Source of the DNA: Balaenoptera acutorostrata
Taxonomy: Eukaryota; Chordata; Mammalia; Artiodactyla; Balaenopteridae
Assembly (NCBI RefSeq): GCF_949987535.1
Contig: NC_080075.1
Coordinates: 42,751,036-42,815,035 of the forward strand
Length of the DNA: 64,000 nucleotides
Direction: 5' to 3'
The position numbers were made by a program, and so were the translations under genes. Shown one piece after another: positions 23,955-34,865 of the stretch. Each line of letters starts with the position of its first letter. Position 1 is the first letter of the stretch. The notes under the pieces were generated by a model. That model saw only the letters and a list, made by a program, of their open reading frames with translations, did no database searches and was not told the origin of the DNA.

Positions 23955-24412
23955 TGTATTAGACATGGTTCCCCAGAGAAATAGAACCAATAGGATATAT
24001 ATATCCTATTATATATCATATCCTATCTATATAGTTATATCCCGTCTCTATCTCTATCTCTAGGTATAGAGAGAGAGATTTTAAGGAATTGGCTCACGTG
24101 ATTGTGGAAGCTGGCAAGCCTAAACTTTGCGGGGCAGAACAGCAGCCTGGAAACTCGGGCAGGCTTTTTGTATCGCAGTCTCGAAGCACCATTCCTTTTT
24201 CTCTGGGAAGCCTTAGTCTTCACCCTTAAGGACTTCAACCGATTGGGTCTACCTGTATTGTAGAGGGTAATCTGCTTTACTTAGAGTCAACTGATGGTAA
24301 CTATTGATCACGCCTAACAATTACCTTCACAGCAACATCTAGACTAGTGTTTGACCAAACAGCTGGGCACCATATAGCCTAGCCAAGTTGACACATGTAA
24401 TTAACCACTACA
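23955..24412 (-). mobile_element. MaLR/ERVL-type solo LTR, antisense
   Basis: This is the reverse complement of the family at 474-889: it starts 'tgtattagacatggttcccc', includes 'aaggaattggctcacgtgat', and ends 'gttgacacatgtaattaacc' followed by 'actaca'. A 22-bp perfect palindrome (23989-24010) lies near its 3' end in LTR orientation. Confidence 0.75.
23989..24010. repeat. Perfect 22-bp palindrome
   Basis: The left half 'aataggatata' (23989-23999) is the exact reverse complement of 'tatatcctatt' (24000-24010). It lies inside the antisense LTR, where a variable TA-rich run is usual, so slippage probably made it. Confidence 0.9.
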
Positions 24413-24425
24413 GTGGGGTAGTCAT

Positions 24426-24446
24426 TTGTTTGTTTGTTTGTTTTTA
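24426..24446. repeat. (TTTG)n short repeat
   Basis: Five TTTG units, visible directly, beside the LTR edge. Confidence 0.85.
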
Positions 24447-24534
24447 TTCATTCATTCCCTTCTCCAAAAAATGTACTAAGTATGTACAATCTCGGTGAAT
24501 GTCTTAAGCACCGGGCTATAATGGCATTTGTTTT

Positions 24535-24625
24535 GAGTCTGCCCTTCAGTAGGCTGTGGGCTTGATGAAGGCAGGGGTCCTACCTGTTTGTTCATCACAG
24601 CATCCTCAGTATTGGTAACTCCTTT
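24535..24625 (+). repeat. L2 3'-end fragment
   Basis: 'gctgtgggcttgatgaaggc' then 'aggggtcctacctgtttgtt' and 'catcacagcatcctcagtat' follow the L2 terminal pattern (gagggcaggg ... ttcactgctgtatccccagc). Confidence 0.65.
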
Positions 24626-24759
24626 GACCGGCCGTTTGGCTAAGCAGTAAATGATTTGGATTCGGGTGCTCCTCTGACTTTTAATTTCCTCCCTTTGGGA
24701 GTGTCACAGGACCTTTCTCCACTTCCTTTTCCCTTTTGTGCAGATTGCATACTCCTTTT

Positions 24760-25335
24760 CTTCTCTCCATCTCCCTGTCCCCCATCCCTTTTATTTGGCT
24801 AATGCTCTGTGCCTAATCACGTTAGCCAGCATTGGCATTATAGAGATGTTTGCAATCCAGCCCAGGTCTGATTATGAGCTTCAGCAGCCCGAGGCTACTT
24901 TAAGAATGTGTTGATTGGTAGGGGTTGGGGAGGCCCCAGAGGGGGCCAGCATTTTTGGCTGATGGAGCTGCCCACATGTGTGTCTGGGCACCGCAAGAGA
25001 GCCCTGGCTGCTTGGGTTTTGGTTCTCTCCTTGATCAGGCTCCTGGTGGGGTATTTATCCTGGCTGGGTGTCTAAGCCCTTCCTGATTGTATTAAGCCTC
25101 ATGAAAGTGAGGCCCCAAACAATCCAGCTAGTGTGGCTAGTGCTGTAACCACAGCAAAGTGTGCCCTGTATTTCTTGTCATTCTCTGTTTAAGCTCATTT
25201 CAACTTTCTCCCAACACTGGGAGTATAAAGAAACTGCCACGTGTTTCTTTGGTCTGCAAGCATTACCTCATTTCCCTTGTCTCGGGTATTAATTCAGAAA
25301 TATTTATTAAGCGATTTCAGGATTTGGGGCAATTT
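24760..25335. promoter_or_regulatory. Candidate conserved non-coding element
   Basis: There is no repeat in this block. Motif-dense text such as 'gcctaatcacgttagccagc', 'aagaatgtgttgattggtag' and 'ctcgggtattaattcagaaa' resembles conserved enhancers. This is a judgement from texture only; an alignment is needed to confirm it. Confidence 0.25.
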
Positions 25336-25439
25336 TGAAAGCATTCGGTTCAAATTCCAAGAAGGATGCCATGGGTTTAAAGGAAATTAGCTACCTCTCC
25401 CCTTCTCTCCATTTTCTCAAAAGCACCCTGTATTTTCCT

Positions 25440-25610
25440 TTAGAGCATTTTGCTTTCTTGTCATTGTTGCCCTAATTATTTACAATCATTCCCTCAATGT
25501 CTGTCTTGTCTATCAGATTGTAAAAATCTCCACCTGGGCAGGGTTCATGAGTGGTGTCTTCACCACTGTATTCCCAGGGGGAGGCATAGTAAGTTCTTGA
25601 CCAGCTATTG
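25440..25610 (+). repeat. L2 3'-end fragment
   Basis: 'tctgtcttgtctatcagatt' with 'cctgggcagggttcatgagt' and 'ccactgtattcccaggggga' follow the L2 3' end (ctagaatgtaagctcc ... tgtatccccagc). Confidence 0.6.
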
Positions 25611-25866
25611 ACTACATTTTGATTGACAAGGATATGGCATCCTACCTGGAAGGTGTAATTATATTTTTGAAAGTTTGTACATAGCATGGAGGAATATTCA
25701 TGTAGTTGCACATAGTTATATGTGTGAAAACTGGATCCTTGGAATCAACCTAAGAGCCTGTGCTATATCACTCAAAGAGTCTTAAAGTGTTTCTTTCTTG
25801 TGTTTCTTGAAAAGATCTGAGACAAGACTACCTGAGTCACGAACCCTAGAGAGTCTGGTGTGAAAT

Positions 25867-26365
25867 TGTTGCAGGAAGGGGGACCTCTTCCAGGGCCTGA
25901 GAGTGGGCTCTTGTCTAACACTCGGAAATGAATTATCTGAGGAGATACACGTGCTGACAAAGCAAGAGACTTTATTGGGAAGGGACACCCAGGTGGAGAG
26001 CAGGAGGGTAAGGGAACTCAGGAGGACTGCTCTGCCACGTGGCTTGCAGTCTCGGGTATTATGGTAATAGGATTAATTAGTTTCCGGGTTGTCTCTGGCC
26101 AATCATTCTGACTCATGGTTCTTCCTGGTGGTGCGTGCATCACTCAGCCAAGATGGATTCCAGTGAGGAGGATTCTGGGAGGTTGGCAGGACACATGGAC
26201 TGGCGTCTCCTCTCTCCTTTTGGCCTTTCCCGAATTCTTCCGGTTGGTGGTGGCATGTTAGTTCCGAGTTCCTTACCAGGACCTCCTGTCGCAAGATAAG
26301 TCATGCACATGGTTACTGTGGTGCCTGGCCAGGGTGGGCAGTTTCAGTCAGTGGTTCCCCTAACA
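25867..26365 (-). mobile_element. Solo LTR of a class I (gamma-like) endogenous retrovirus, antisense
   Basis: On the minus strand the element begins TGTTAGGGGAACC and ends CTTCCTGCAACA, the usual TG...CA form. A polyadenylation signal AATAAA occurs on the minus strand (seen as 'tttattggg' at 25972-25980 on +). It is flanked by a perfect 4-bp duplication 'aaat' (25863-25866 and 26366-26369), the size typical of gammaretrovirus-like integration. No gag, pol or env sequence accompanies it, so the provirus was reduced to one LTR. The exact family is not assigned. Confidence 0.82.
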
Positions 26366-26439
26366 AAATGAAATTACTTTGGGTTGTACAATTGTGAAGA
26401 CACGTATCCCCATGTGTGTATATTTAGTATACTGTACTT

Positions 26440-26705
26440 TGCTAAAATTGGGGGCTCGGTGAATCAGACTTCCTGGATTCATATCCCGGTTCTATCCGTT
26501 TCTAGATGTCCCATATGAATGTTGTATGGCCTTCAGCACAATGTTTGCCATCCCTATGCCTTAGTCTATTCATCTATAAGAGGGGATAATAATAGTCCTC
26601 ACCTCATAGGCTTGTTTTGGGATTGAGATCATTTATACAGCACTTACGTCAATGCCTAGCTCAAAGTAAGCTGAATAAATGTCATTATTATTATTTCTAT
26701 AAATA
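26440..26705 (+). repeat. MIR SINE
   Basis: 'cctggattcatatcccggtt', 'tatgccttagtctattcatc', 'tataagaggggataataata' and 'caatgcctagctcaaagtaa' give the MIR order, ending in an ATT-rich tail. Confidence 0.85.
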
Positions 26706-27635
26706 TGTAGTAGTAAAATTGTCTTTGCACGCTTGGTGAGTTAAAAATAAGAGGGTTTTTTAGGAGGAGGGAAAACTCCGGTTACTGAAAACCACATGGG
26801 CTGCATGGAAGTGGAAGTGGGCTCTGATATAAGTGGAAGTAATGCTGATAGCCCAGGACACAGCACTTTAGGGAGGAAGAGAAGAAAGGGTGAGTATAGA
26901 GAAGACATATAGTTATTTAGTCATTGGCACGTATTAGCAAAGCATTGGGATGACAGAATTAAAAACTGGGAGATACATTCAGCCATTGACTAGGAGTGTC
27001 GATGGAGTTTCGACTCATTTGGCATCTGAGTGCTTCCAGCCATGCTCACCTGGCATCGGCAAAAATGGTCATTTCAGTCCAGCCAACATTCAGGGATTGC
27101 TGGTGACTTGCCTTTGTGAAGCCCAAACTCCAAATCGTCATCTAGCCTGGCTGGTTGTTGGGATCCGGCAATTCTGACAGTAACATCTGCCACTCCCCCC
27201 CGGACAGTTACTGGGGTCAGAAATTGCATTGTCCCGCAATTACTGGAAGCACCCAGAACATTTCTGATTTCAGAATACTCCTGTAGTGAGACAGAATTGG
27301 TCGGGAATGACATTGCCTGGCCTCTCAGAACAAACACGAGTGACTTGCCACAAAGCCACCCTGATGCAGCTTTGTCACCACGTCCCCCGCATTCACTCTA
27401 CAGAGTGGGCTTGAAGTACACTGCCGGAAGGAAGCACCAGGCTGGCACGTTCCCTTCTTAGTCTTCCTCTCAACTTGGCCCACAGTGGGGTTTCTGGCCA
27501 ATCCAGGATGGGTCTTCTTTTTCTTTTTAATTCCTTTAAAATGGAAGACTCAGTTTTAATTGACTGAGGTATAGTATTATTTATTAAAAATGATATATTG
27601 CAGATACTACTGTGTTTTTTCATCCCAAAGAACTT
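26706..27635. other. Unique sequence without recognised gene
   Basis: Overlapping frames of 75-87 codons on opposite strands at 26950-27337 have no recognisable product. A purine-rich patch lies near 26755-26890. No repeat identified. Confidence 0.45.
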
Positions 27636-27639
27636 TTCA

Positions 27640-27780
27640 CACCAGTTGGGTTCTTTGATCTTTTCAACAACCCTGTGAGGTAAGTTGGGCGGTTAAGCAT
27701 ACTATTAATTTCATTTTGATTGTGCAGACTCAAGGAGGGGAAGTGATGACTTATCCAAAGACATACATTGGTTAAGCTGG
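27640..27780 (-). repeat. MIR fragment, antisense
   Basis: 'caacaaccctgtgaggtaag' and 'actcaaggaggggaagtgat' then 'gacttatccaaagacataca' are the antisense MIR pattern. Confidence 0.8.
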
Positions 27781-27784
27781 TGTT

Positions 27785-28035
27785 AATAATAGCTAATATG
27801 TAGCAATTACCTTGTACCAAATACTATCATAAGTATTTATTTAATCCACACAGTGAGCCAATGAAGAAGTCACTGTTATTATCCCTGTTACATGGCTGAG
27901 GAAACTGAGACATGGAAAGATGAAATCAACTGCCCAAGATTTCAGCTGGTAAGTGATAGAGCTGCGATTACAACCCATGTATCTTGGCTTCAGAGTCTAG
28001 GTACTTATCCACTGTCATATGTTGGATGATACAGT
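27785..28035 (-). repeat. MIR SINE, nearly complete, antisense
   Basis: 'taatagctaatatgtagcaa', 'ttatccctgttacatggctg', 'aggaaactgagacatggaaa', 'gtaagtgatagagctgcgat' and 'ctgtcatatgttgg' run in order through a full antisense MIR. It lies directly beside another MIR in the same orientation. Confidence 0.92.
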
Positions 28036-29505
28036 GCATGGTCTCAGGGATTTTCAGGCAATTCTTGTTCCAGTTACTGTCTCCCTTTACCAGTTTCCTG
28101 TCTTCTTTAAGGATCTCCTAATCTTAGATGGACAAAGCATGTTCTAAAATGAACAGAAAAGAAGTGTGTTCACTTCTTTATTATACAAGCAAGAGCAGTA
28201 GCTGGAGAAGAAAATGGGAACCACCTTCAAAATGATAATGAGATGAAAGATTGAAGCTTATGAGAAGGGAAAATGCTGCTGAAACTATTGTCTCACTCTT
28301 TTGGTTGTTGCCAAGGACTCTTGTTGGCTTCCTGCTCTGTGCAGTTTTATTTTGTTGAAGTAGGAGGAGGCATATCAATGCTGAAGTCAGACTCACTGTG
28401 GAGTTGGGGAGGGTCCATGTCAGTTGCATTTTCTTTCTTTGTGAACTTCAGAGAAGTGTTGGCAGCAACCAGATTTGAGATCTTGCAGGTAAGGGTTTTA
28501 GAGCCCCTGAGAGAGCCTGCTTTTCTGGTGAGCTCCTAGATTTGTGGGATGTAGAATTCATGTGAAAACTATTCAACTATTCTGAAAGAAAGAGACTTTA
28601 AAATTAACTTTGACTTGACTATAGGGGGTTTTGGTGCTAATAGGTTAGGACATGCTATTCAGAAATTAGGTCCTTATAGCCAGGGGTCAGATGGAACTTC
28701 TCAGGGCCGTTTTCAGACAGTGAGAATGCACAGAGAAGGAGACAGCTGACTTTTGGTTCTTTGGACCACCAAGTGTTTTTGTGATTGAAGTAATTCATTT
28801 GTTACTATCAGTGTATGATTTGGAGAAAATACCATTTTCTAAGTGGCAAATTTTCTCCCATGGAAGATATTCCTTTTGGTTGGGTGGGAGTGGGGTGGGG
28901 GAGTGAGTAGGAATTTTCAGGGCTCCAAAATGCTCAGCAGTTTGTTTCTTGCTTGACTTCACATGCAGCAGGATAACTAATTCAGATAACTCCATGGGGG
29001 CCTCACCTGGGTTTCCTGTATGGTGTCTAATTTTCTTCCTGCTTGAGTTATTATAATCACATTATGTTGTCAAAACTTGGACAGTGGGAGAGAGTAAGGT
29101 AATAGAGAGAGACCCAAATTCCCTGGGCACTTCTGCTTAACATGACTTTTCTGACCTTTGGCATAAGTATTAACCCGAGAATGCCAACTTTGTCATGTCT
29201 ACAAGCATGTGTGCATGGGTGGACAGGGTGAGATGGGGGGTGACGTTAGACATGTATTATAGTGGGCACAATGCCAAAGGAGACAACTGAAAAATGAAAC
29301 TCTTTGCCAGACTAGTTTATCTGACATCTTTAGACAAATAAATTGTGTTGCTTAAGAGAATTTTGGCTGTGAGAAATTGGAATTGATAATCATATGGATT
29401 TGTCTGTAGTAAATGTTATGTGCCTATAAATTTAAAGAAGGTGTTTATATTCATGTGTTGACACTCTCTGGGGGTAATTATAAACACTGCTCTCCACACA
29501 GACTG
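28036..29505. other. Unique sequence without recognised gene
   Basis: The longest frames (82 and 88 codons at 28181-28539) overlap on opposite strands and are not protein-like. No repeat recognised. A G-rich patch occurs near 28880-28905. Confidence 0.45.
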
Positions 29506-29725
29506 ATATATTTAAAAATTTTTATTGATTTATAAAATTACAAAAGTAATGTAGCAATAACATTAAGTGAATTTGGAAGAAGAAAAAAAAAAGAAAAACT
29601 TCTAGCAATCTTACTATTTGTGTGTCGTAACTTTTTTCATGTTTGACTTTTACCTTTTTGCTGTTGGCTTACATATTTTCTATAGAGTTGGAATCCTAGC
29701 TACACAGACTTAATTTACTCAATAA
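29506..29725 (-). repeat. Old L1 3'-end fragment, antisense
   Basis: A poly-T/A-rich start ('aaaaatttttattgatttat') with 'ttacaaaagtaatgtagcaa' and, later, 'actatttgtgtgtcgtaact' resembles the antisense 3' end of L1ME/L1MC-age elements. Edges approximate. Confidence 0.5.
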
Positions 29726-29759
29726 AATTTGCAAACTGGAGGCAGCTTCAGTAGTAGAT

Positions 29760-29960
29760 CCATGGACAGGTGAGCAAGAAGGGGCATCTGAAAGCATGTG
29801 GCCTGATCTTGTTCTGCATGTGAAATGGCAGAAGCCCAGAGAGGTGAAGAGATTTGCCTGAAGGACAAAGATTGGGAGTAGCTGAGGTGGGGCTTTTCTC
29901 ATCACAGTGCTGCTTCTGACCACTCTACAATCTCTCTCTACCTTAGTCTTGAGACTTGCC
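29760..29960 (-). repeat. MIR fragment, antisense
   Basis: 'gaaatggcagaagcccagag' with 'aggtgaagagatttgcctga' is the antisense MIR 'gaaactgaggctcagagagg' region. 'cagtgctgcttctgaccact' follows. Confidence 0.75.
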
Positions 29961-29987
29961 CTCCAACACCACATATCTCTTCAACTT

Positions 29988-30025
29988 GTGTGTGTGTGTA
30001 TATATACATGTAAATATATATTTAT
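29988..30025. repeat. TG/TA dinucleotide run
   Basis: A short (TG)n passes into (TA)n; seen directly. Confidence 0.8.
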
Positions 30026-30029
30026 AGAC

Positions 30030-30970
30030 ATGAATTGCTCTCTAATATATGGAAAATCTTAGTTATGGCAAACTACAGTTTTATAAACGATTATAAAAGT
30101 TGGAAAGATTTGAAGAGGTAGTCATGAAACTGTGGAATTTTACATTTTCTCACATAACAAGTCTCCTAAAAAGTTTTTTCTAAGGTCTTATGCTATGTAA
30201 TGTTAGGTCACTTATGATGAAATGCCACTGCCTAGAAATGTGAAAACCTTACTGGCCCTGGGAAGTAAGCCCATAGGAGATGGAAAAGAGAATAAAGTTG
30301 TAGGGTGAGCTGATTACAATGGATAATTGTTTTCTCACAAACAAAAGTGAAGTTTATATAAACCTTTTTAAATGGAGAAACCACAAGTTTATTTATTTGG
30401 CTCTTAAGTGGTAGTAAAGATTGATTTCCCACTGAGTTGGAGGGTCTATCTTTTTTTTAAATCCTGATTTTTAATATTAGCCTTTAGCAGAAGTCTATAG
30501 GAGTGGTAGTCATCATCTTGGAATGTTTTTGATACATCTGGATTAAAGCTTTCCCTCTTTTAGGTGTAGTTAGCCATACCTTTACAAATGAATAACTACA
30601 GGGAATTAAAAGAGAATGAAAACATCTAACCAGATTTGCTTGAGAGGTAGATTTGTAGATAATTTTGAGGAGGGAGATTTTTTTCTCTAGACTATAAATT
30701 AATTTTGGTAGTTAAAAATGTATGTCAAAGGCAAATATTTTTCCAGTTTCAAATCAGCTCCTTGAAAGAACGCTGCTTATTTTTTGTTGGAAGATGCCGT
30801 TTTGGATTCCCTAGTTTAGGAAGAATAATCTATCTCTAGCACATCAGCACACTCTGTCACTAAAATAAGTGCCTAATAAGTATTTCCTAAATAAATGGAT
30901 TTTCTTCATTCAGTTTCTTTACTTTGTGGCCTGTTTCCCCTGTTGGTACTCTCCAGAAATGGGTCTTCTA
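30030..30970. other. Unassigned AT-rich sequence
   Basis: No gene or clear repeat recognised; only short open frames occur. Confidence 0.45.
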
Positions 30971-30974
30971 TGTA

Positions 30975-31290
30975 GTATCAGTCAGGTAGACTAGGTTACG
31001 TTGCAGTAACGTCTCTGTGACTTTACACTCATGCTACATATCCATCTTGGGTCAACAGGCAGGCCCTGCTCATCTAGTCACTCAGGGATTTAAGGGGATG
31101 GAGGCTCCATTTCAACATGTCCTCCCACTTCATTGCTATAAGGAGGAAAGGATGCCGAGAATTGTGTCTACCCAGAAGAGACACTTACCACCTTCTGTGT
31201 TGGCTAAGGCAAGGCATGTGGCCACACCTAGATCAAATCCTACCATGTTGTCTGGAAGCAAGCTCAGAATAAGTGGGAAGTGCCCTGATG
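30975..31290 (-). mobile_element. Probable ancient LTR fragment
   Basis: 'tcaggtagactaggttacgt' with 'tgcagtaacg', then 'actcatgctacatatccatc', 'gctcatctagtcactcaggg' and 'gaggctccatttcaacatgt' match an old mammalian repeat that I know by pattern as LTR-like but cannot name safely. The 98-codon frame at 31017-31313 arises within it. Confidence 0.5.
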
Positions 31291-31521
31291 ACTACCACGT
31301 GATTATATGGTAATGATGGAGATTCGTGTGGACTTTTTCCTGAAGAGTTTATAAAGTGATTCCAGTGTTTATACCTAATCCACAATTAAGGGAGATAGGT
31401 AGGTTGCTGGTGTCGCTGCTCCTGGAAGAAGTGGAAGGACATAGGGAGGGAGAATTAGTGACTTACTTAAAGCCATGGAATGTATTAGCAGACATCCTGA
31501 CACCTAGACCCCCAGATTCTT

Positions 31522-31923
31522 TTTTTTTTTTTTTTTTTACCATCTTTATTGGACTATAATTGCTTTACAATGGTGTGTTAGTTTCTGCTGTATAACAAAG
31601 TGAATCAGCTATACTTATACATATATCCCCATATCCCTTCCCTCTTGCGTCTCCCTCCCACCCTCCCTATCCCACCCCTCTAGGTGGACACAAAGCACCG
31701 AGCTGATCTCCCTGTGCTATGCAGCTGCTTCCCACTAGCTATCTATTTTACATTTGGTAGTGTATATATGTCCATGCCACTCTCTTACTTCATCCCAGCT
31801 TACCCTTCCCCCCTCCCCGTGTCCTCTAGTCCATTCTCTGTGTCTGCGTCTTTATTCCTTTCCTGTCCCTAGGTTCTTTAGAACCATTTTTTTTTAAGAT
31901 TCCACATATATGTGTTAGCATAC
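31522..31923 (-). mobile_element. 5'-truncated young L1, 3' UTR only, antisense
   Basis: A poly-T tract marks the tail, followed by reverse-complement L1 3' UTR ('catctttattggactataat', 'aggtggacacaaagcaccga', 'tattccacatatatgtgtta'-like end at 31900-31920). A perfect 15-bp TSD 'gacccccagattctt' lies at 31507-31521 and 31924-31938. It carries no coding sequence. Confidence 0.96.
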
Positions 31924-32139
31924 GACCCCCAGATTCTTGATGCGCTGTCTTCAGAACCACCTTCACGAATGGCTCTCCTTAGTCTTTTCAGGAATAACTC
32001 TCATTTTTTGAAACATCTTGATGCCAAGTCTCTGTGAGGTGATGGGTGAGTTTGAAGTTTAAATAGACTTTTGAATGATTGGTCTTTTCTTCTGGAGCAA
32101 CTCTGGGAGGCTAGATTGTGTAGACTAGAAAAAAGAAAG

Positions 32140-32375
32140 TAAAATGTGGATTAAAGTCAGGCAGGTCTGGGTTTAAATTTCAGTTCTATCTCTCCACTGT
32201 GTGACCTCGGGGAAGTAACTTAACTTGTCTGAGATTCAGTTTCTTCCTCTGAAAAACGAGGATAATATTTCCTACCTTGCAGATTGTGGTGATGAAAGAG
32301 GAAAGGTTGTGGAAGGCATAGCACAATGCTGGGCACCCAGGAGAGGTTCTGTAAGTGCAACAACGTCACCCAATT
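32140..32375 (+). repeat. MIR SINE, nearly complete
   Basis: 'ggtctgggtttaaatttcag', 'gtgtgacctcggggaagtaa', 'ctgagattcagtttcttcct', 'ctgaaaaacgaggataatat' and 'gcatagcacaatgctgggca' show the full MIR order. Confidence 0.92.
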
Positions 32376-33030
32376 CTTCAGTGCTTTGGTTGCCCACATT
32401 TTGAGCACCAGAGCAGGCCCAGGAAAATTGGAGCACTGTTCCCAAGCGAGACTGATATTGTTTCAAGATAAACAACTTGGTTTCTGTCTGCTGTAAGCTC
32501 CTCAGCTTATTTTGCTAAAATATCATAAAGTTCTAAGTTCCATTTTACATTTCAGGACCTTTTTCTTTAGTTCTGTTTCCTCCCCAGTTCTTGGAAGTGC
32601 TTTTAGGGCAACCCAGTAGTCATGGTATGGCAAAGAGGCACCAAGAAATTACTAAAGTCAAACAGTACCTTCTAGAAACTACCTCATCCTAGTTCCAAGA
32701 AACTTTTAGATACCCAGTGCCAAGGAGCCTTTCTGTGATTCGTGGGGAAACTCTTACCGTGGGGATAGCAGAGAGGAGTCACAGCCCTGAGCTGGCTGCC
32801 TTGTTGAAAAGCATAACTCTGCTCTAGGCAGAAGGTGGTCTGCTCTCACTTTCCCTGTTAACGGGACACCAGCCTTCACCAGCTCCATGTGTTCTGGGCG
32901 GGCTCACATGTTTCAGTGGTGTTGTTGGGTGCCTTGTAGGTCTGATTTCACCCTGAGTTTCTCTTTGCTCTACTTTCAAGGTGAATTGCATTGAGGCTGT
33001 TTGGACCAAAGTTAGGAGGGTTTGGGAAAA
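32376..33030. other. Unassigned sequence
   Basis: No gene or repeat recognised. The 72-codon minus-strand frame at 32824-33042 has no recognisable product. Confidence 0.45.
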
Positions 33031-33048
33031 AGAAAACAACACATCATT

Positions 33049-33069
33049 TGTGTGTGTGTGTGTGTGTGC
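33049..33069. repeat. (TG)n microsatellite at the L1 tail
   Basis: About ten TG units directly after the left TSD of the inverted L1, probably grown in its tail region. Confidence 0.85.
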
Positions 33070-33540
33070 TTGCTTTTTTAATTAAAAAAATTTTTTTAAA
33101 TTTAATTTATTTTTTTAACATCTTTATTGGAGTATAACTGCTTCACACTAATGGTGTGTTAGTTTCTGCTTTATAACAAAGTGAATCAGCTATACATATA
33201 CTACCCAAAGCAATCTACAGATTCAATGCAATCCATATCAAACTACCAGTGGCATTTTTCACAGAACTAGAACAAAAAATCTCACAATTTGTATGGAAAC
33301 ACAAAAGACCCCAAATAGCCAAAGCAATCTTGAGAAAGAAAAATGGAGCTGGAGGAATCAGGCTCCTGGACTTCAGACTATACTACAAAGCTACAGTCAT
33401 CAAGATACTATGGTACTGGCACAAAAACAGAAATATAGATCAATGGGAAAGGATAGAAAGCCTGGAGATAAACCCATATGGTCACCTTATTTTTGATAAA
33501 GGAGGAAAGAATATACAATGAAGAAAAGACAGCCTCTTCA

Positions 33541-33823
33541 GGCTTCCCTGGTGGTGCAGTGGTTGAGAATCCGCCTGCCAGTGCAGGGGAAACGGGTTTG
33601 AGCCCTGGTCTGGGAAGATCCCACATACCGCGGAGCAACTGGGCCCGTGAGCCACAGCTACTGAGCCTGCGTGTCTGGGCCCTGTGCTCCGCAACAAGAG
33701 AGGCTGCAATAGAGGCCCGCGCACCGCGATGAAGAGTGGCCCCCCTTGCCGCAACTAGAGCAAGCCCTCACACAGAAACGAAGACCCAACACAGCCAAAA
33801 ATAAAATAAATTAAAAAAAAAAA
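33541..33823 (+). mobile_element. CHR-2-like cetacean SINE
   Basis: Starts 'ggcttccctggtggtgcagt' and ends in a poly-A tail. A perfect 17-bp TSD 'aaaagacagcctcttca' lies at 33524-33540 and 33824-33840, splitting L1 ORF2 text that is otherwise continuous. The B box is 'gggtttgagccc' (33594-33605), changed from GGTTCGA at its CpG. Confidence 0.97.
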
Positions 33824-34544
33824 AAAAGACAGCCTCTTCAATAAGTGGTGCTGGGAAAACTGGACAGCTACATGTAAAAGAATGAAATTAGAACACTTCC
33901 TAACACCATACACAAAAATAAACTCAAAATGGATTAAAGACCTAAATGTAAGACCAGACAGTATAAAGCTCTTAGAGGAAAACATAGGAAGAACACTCTT
34001 TGACATAAATCACAGCAATATCTTTTTTGACCCACCTCCTAGAGTAATGGAAATAAAAACAAAAATAAACAAATGGTACCTAATGAAACTTAAAAGCTTT
34101 TGTACAGCAAAGGACACCATAAGCAAGACAAAAAGGCAACCCTCAGAATGGGAGAAAATACTTGCAAATGAAGCAACTGACAAAGGATTAATCTCCAAAA
34201 TTTACAAGCAGCTCAATATCAAAAAAACAAACAACCCAATGAAAAAATGGGCAGAAGACCTAAATAGACATTTCTCCAAAGAAAATATACAGATTGACAA
34301 CAAACACATGAAAGGATGCTCAATGTAACTAATCATTAGAGAAATGCAAATCAAAACCACAATGAGGTATCACCTCACACCAGTCAGGATGGCCATCATC
34401 AAAAAATCTAGAAACAATAAATGCTGGAGAGGGTGTGGAGAAAAGGGAACCCTCTTGCACTGTTGGTGGAATGTAAATTGATACAGCCACTATGGAGAAC
34501 AGTATGGAGTTTCCTTAAAAAACTAAAAATAGAACTACCATACG

Positions 34545-34865
34545 GGGCTTCCCTGGTGGTGCAGTGGTTGAGAATCTGCCTGCCAATGCAGGGGACACGG
34601 GTTCGAGCCCTGGTCTGGGAAGATCCCACATGCCGCGGAGCAACTGGGCCCGTGAGCCACGACTACTGAGCCTGCGCGTCTGGAGCCTGTGCCCCGCAGT
34701 GGGAGGGGCCACGATAGTGAAAGGCCCGCGCACCGCGATGAGGAGTGGCCCCCGCTTGCCACAGCTAGAGAAAGCCCTCACACGAAAAAAAACTAAGAGA
34801 CCCAACACAGTCATAAAATAAAATAAATAAAATAAAAATAAATAAAGTATTAAAAAAAAAAAAAA
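34545..34865 (+). mobile_element. CHR-2-like cetacean SINE
   Basis: Starts 'gggcttccctggtggtgcag' and has an intact B-box 'ggttcgagccc' near 34600. The tail is long and A-rich, with AAAT units. The 14-bp TSD 'agaactacc(a/g)tacg' is at 34531-34544 and 34866-34879. It lies in the same L1 and the same orientation as the copy 1 kb upstream. Confidence 0.97.

Noticed and set aside
25863..26369. Complete provirus
   Set aside because: No gag, pol or env text lies on either side; a single LTR with matching 4-bp flanks means a solo LTR.
33882..34328. 148-codon frame resembling a protein
   Set aside because: It is a genuine L1 ORF2 C-terminal fragment, but the element is truncated and inverted, so it is a mobile-element remnant and not a gene.
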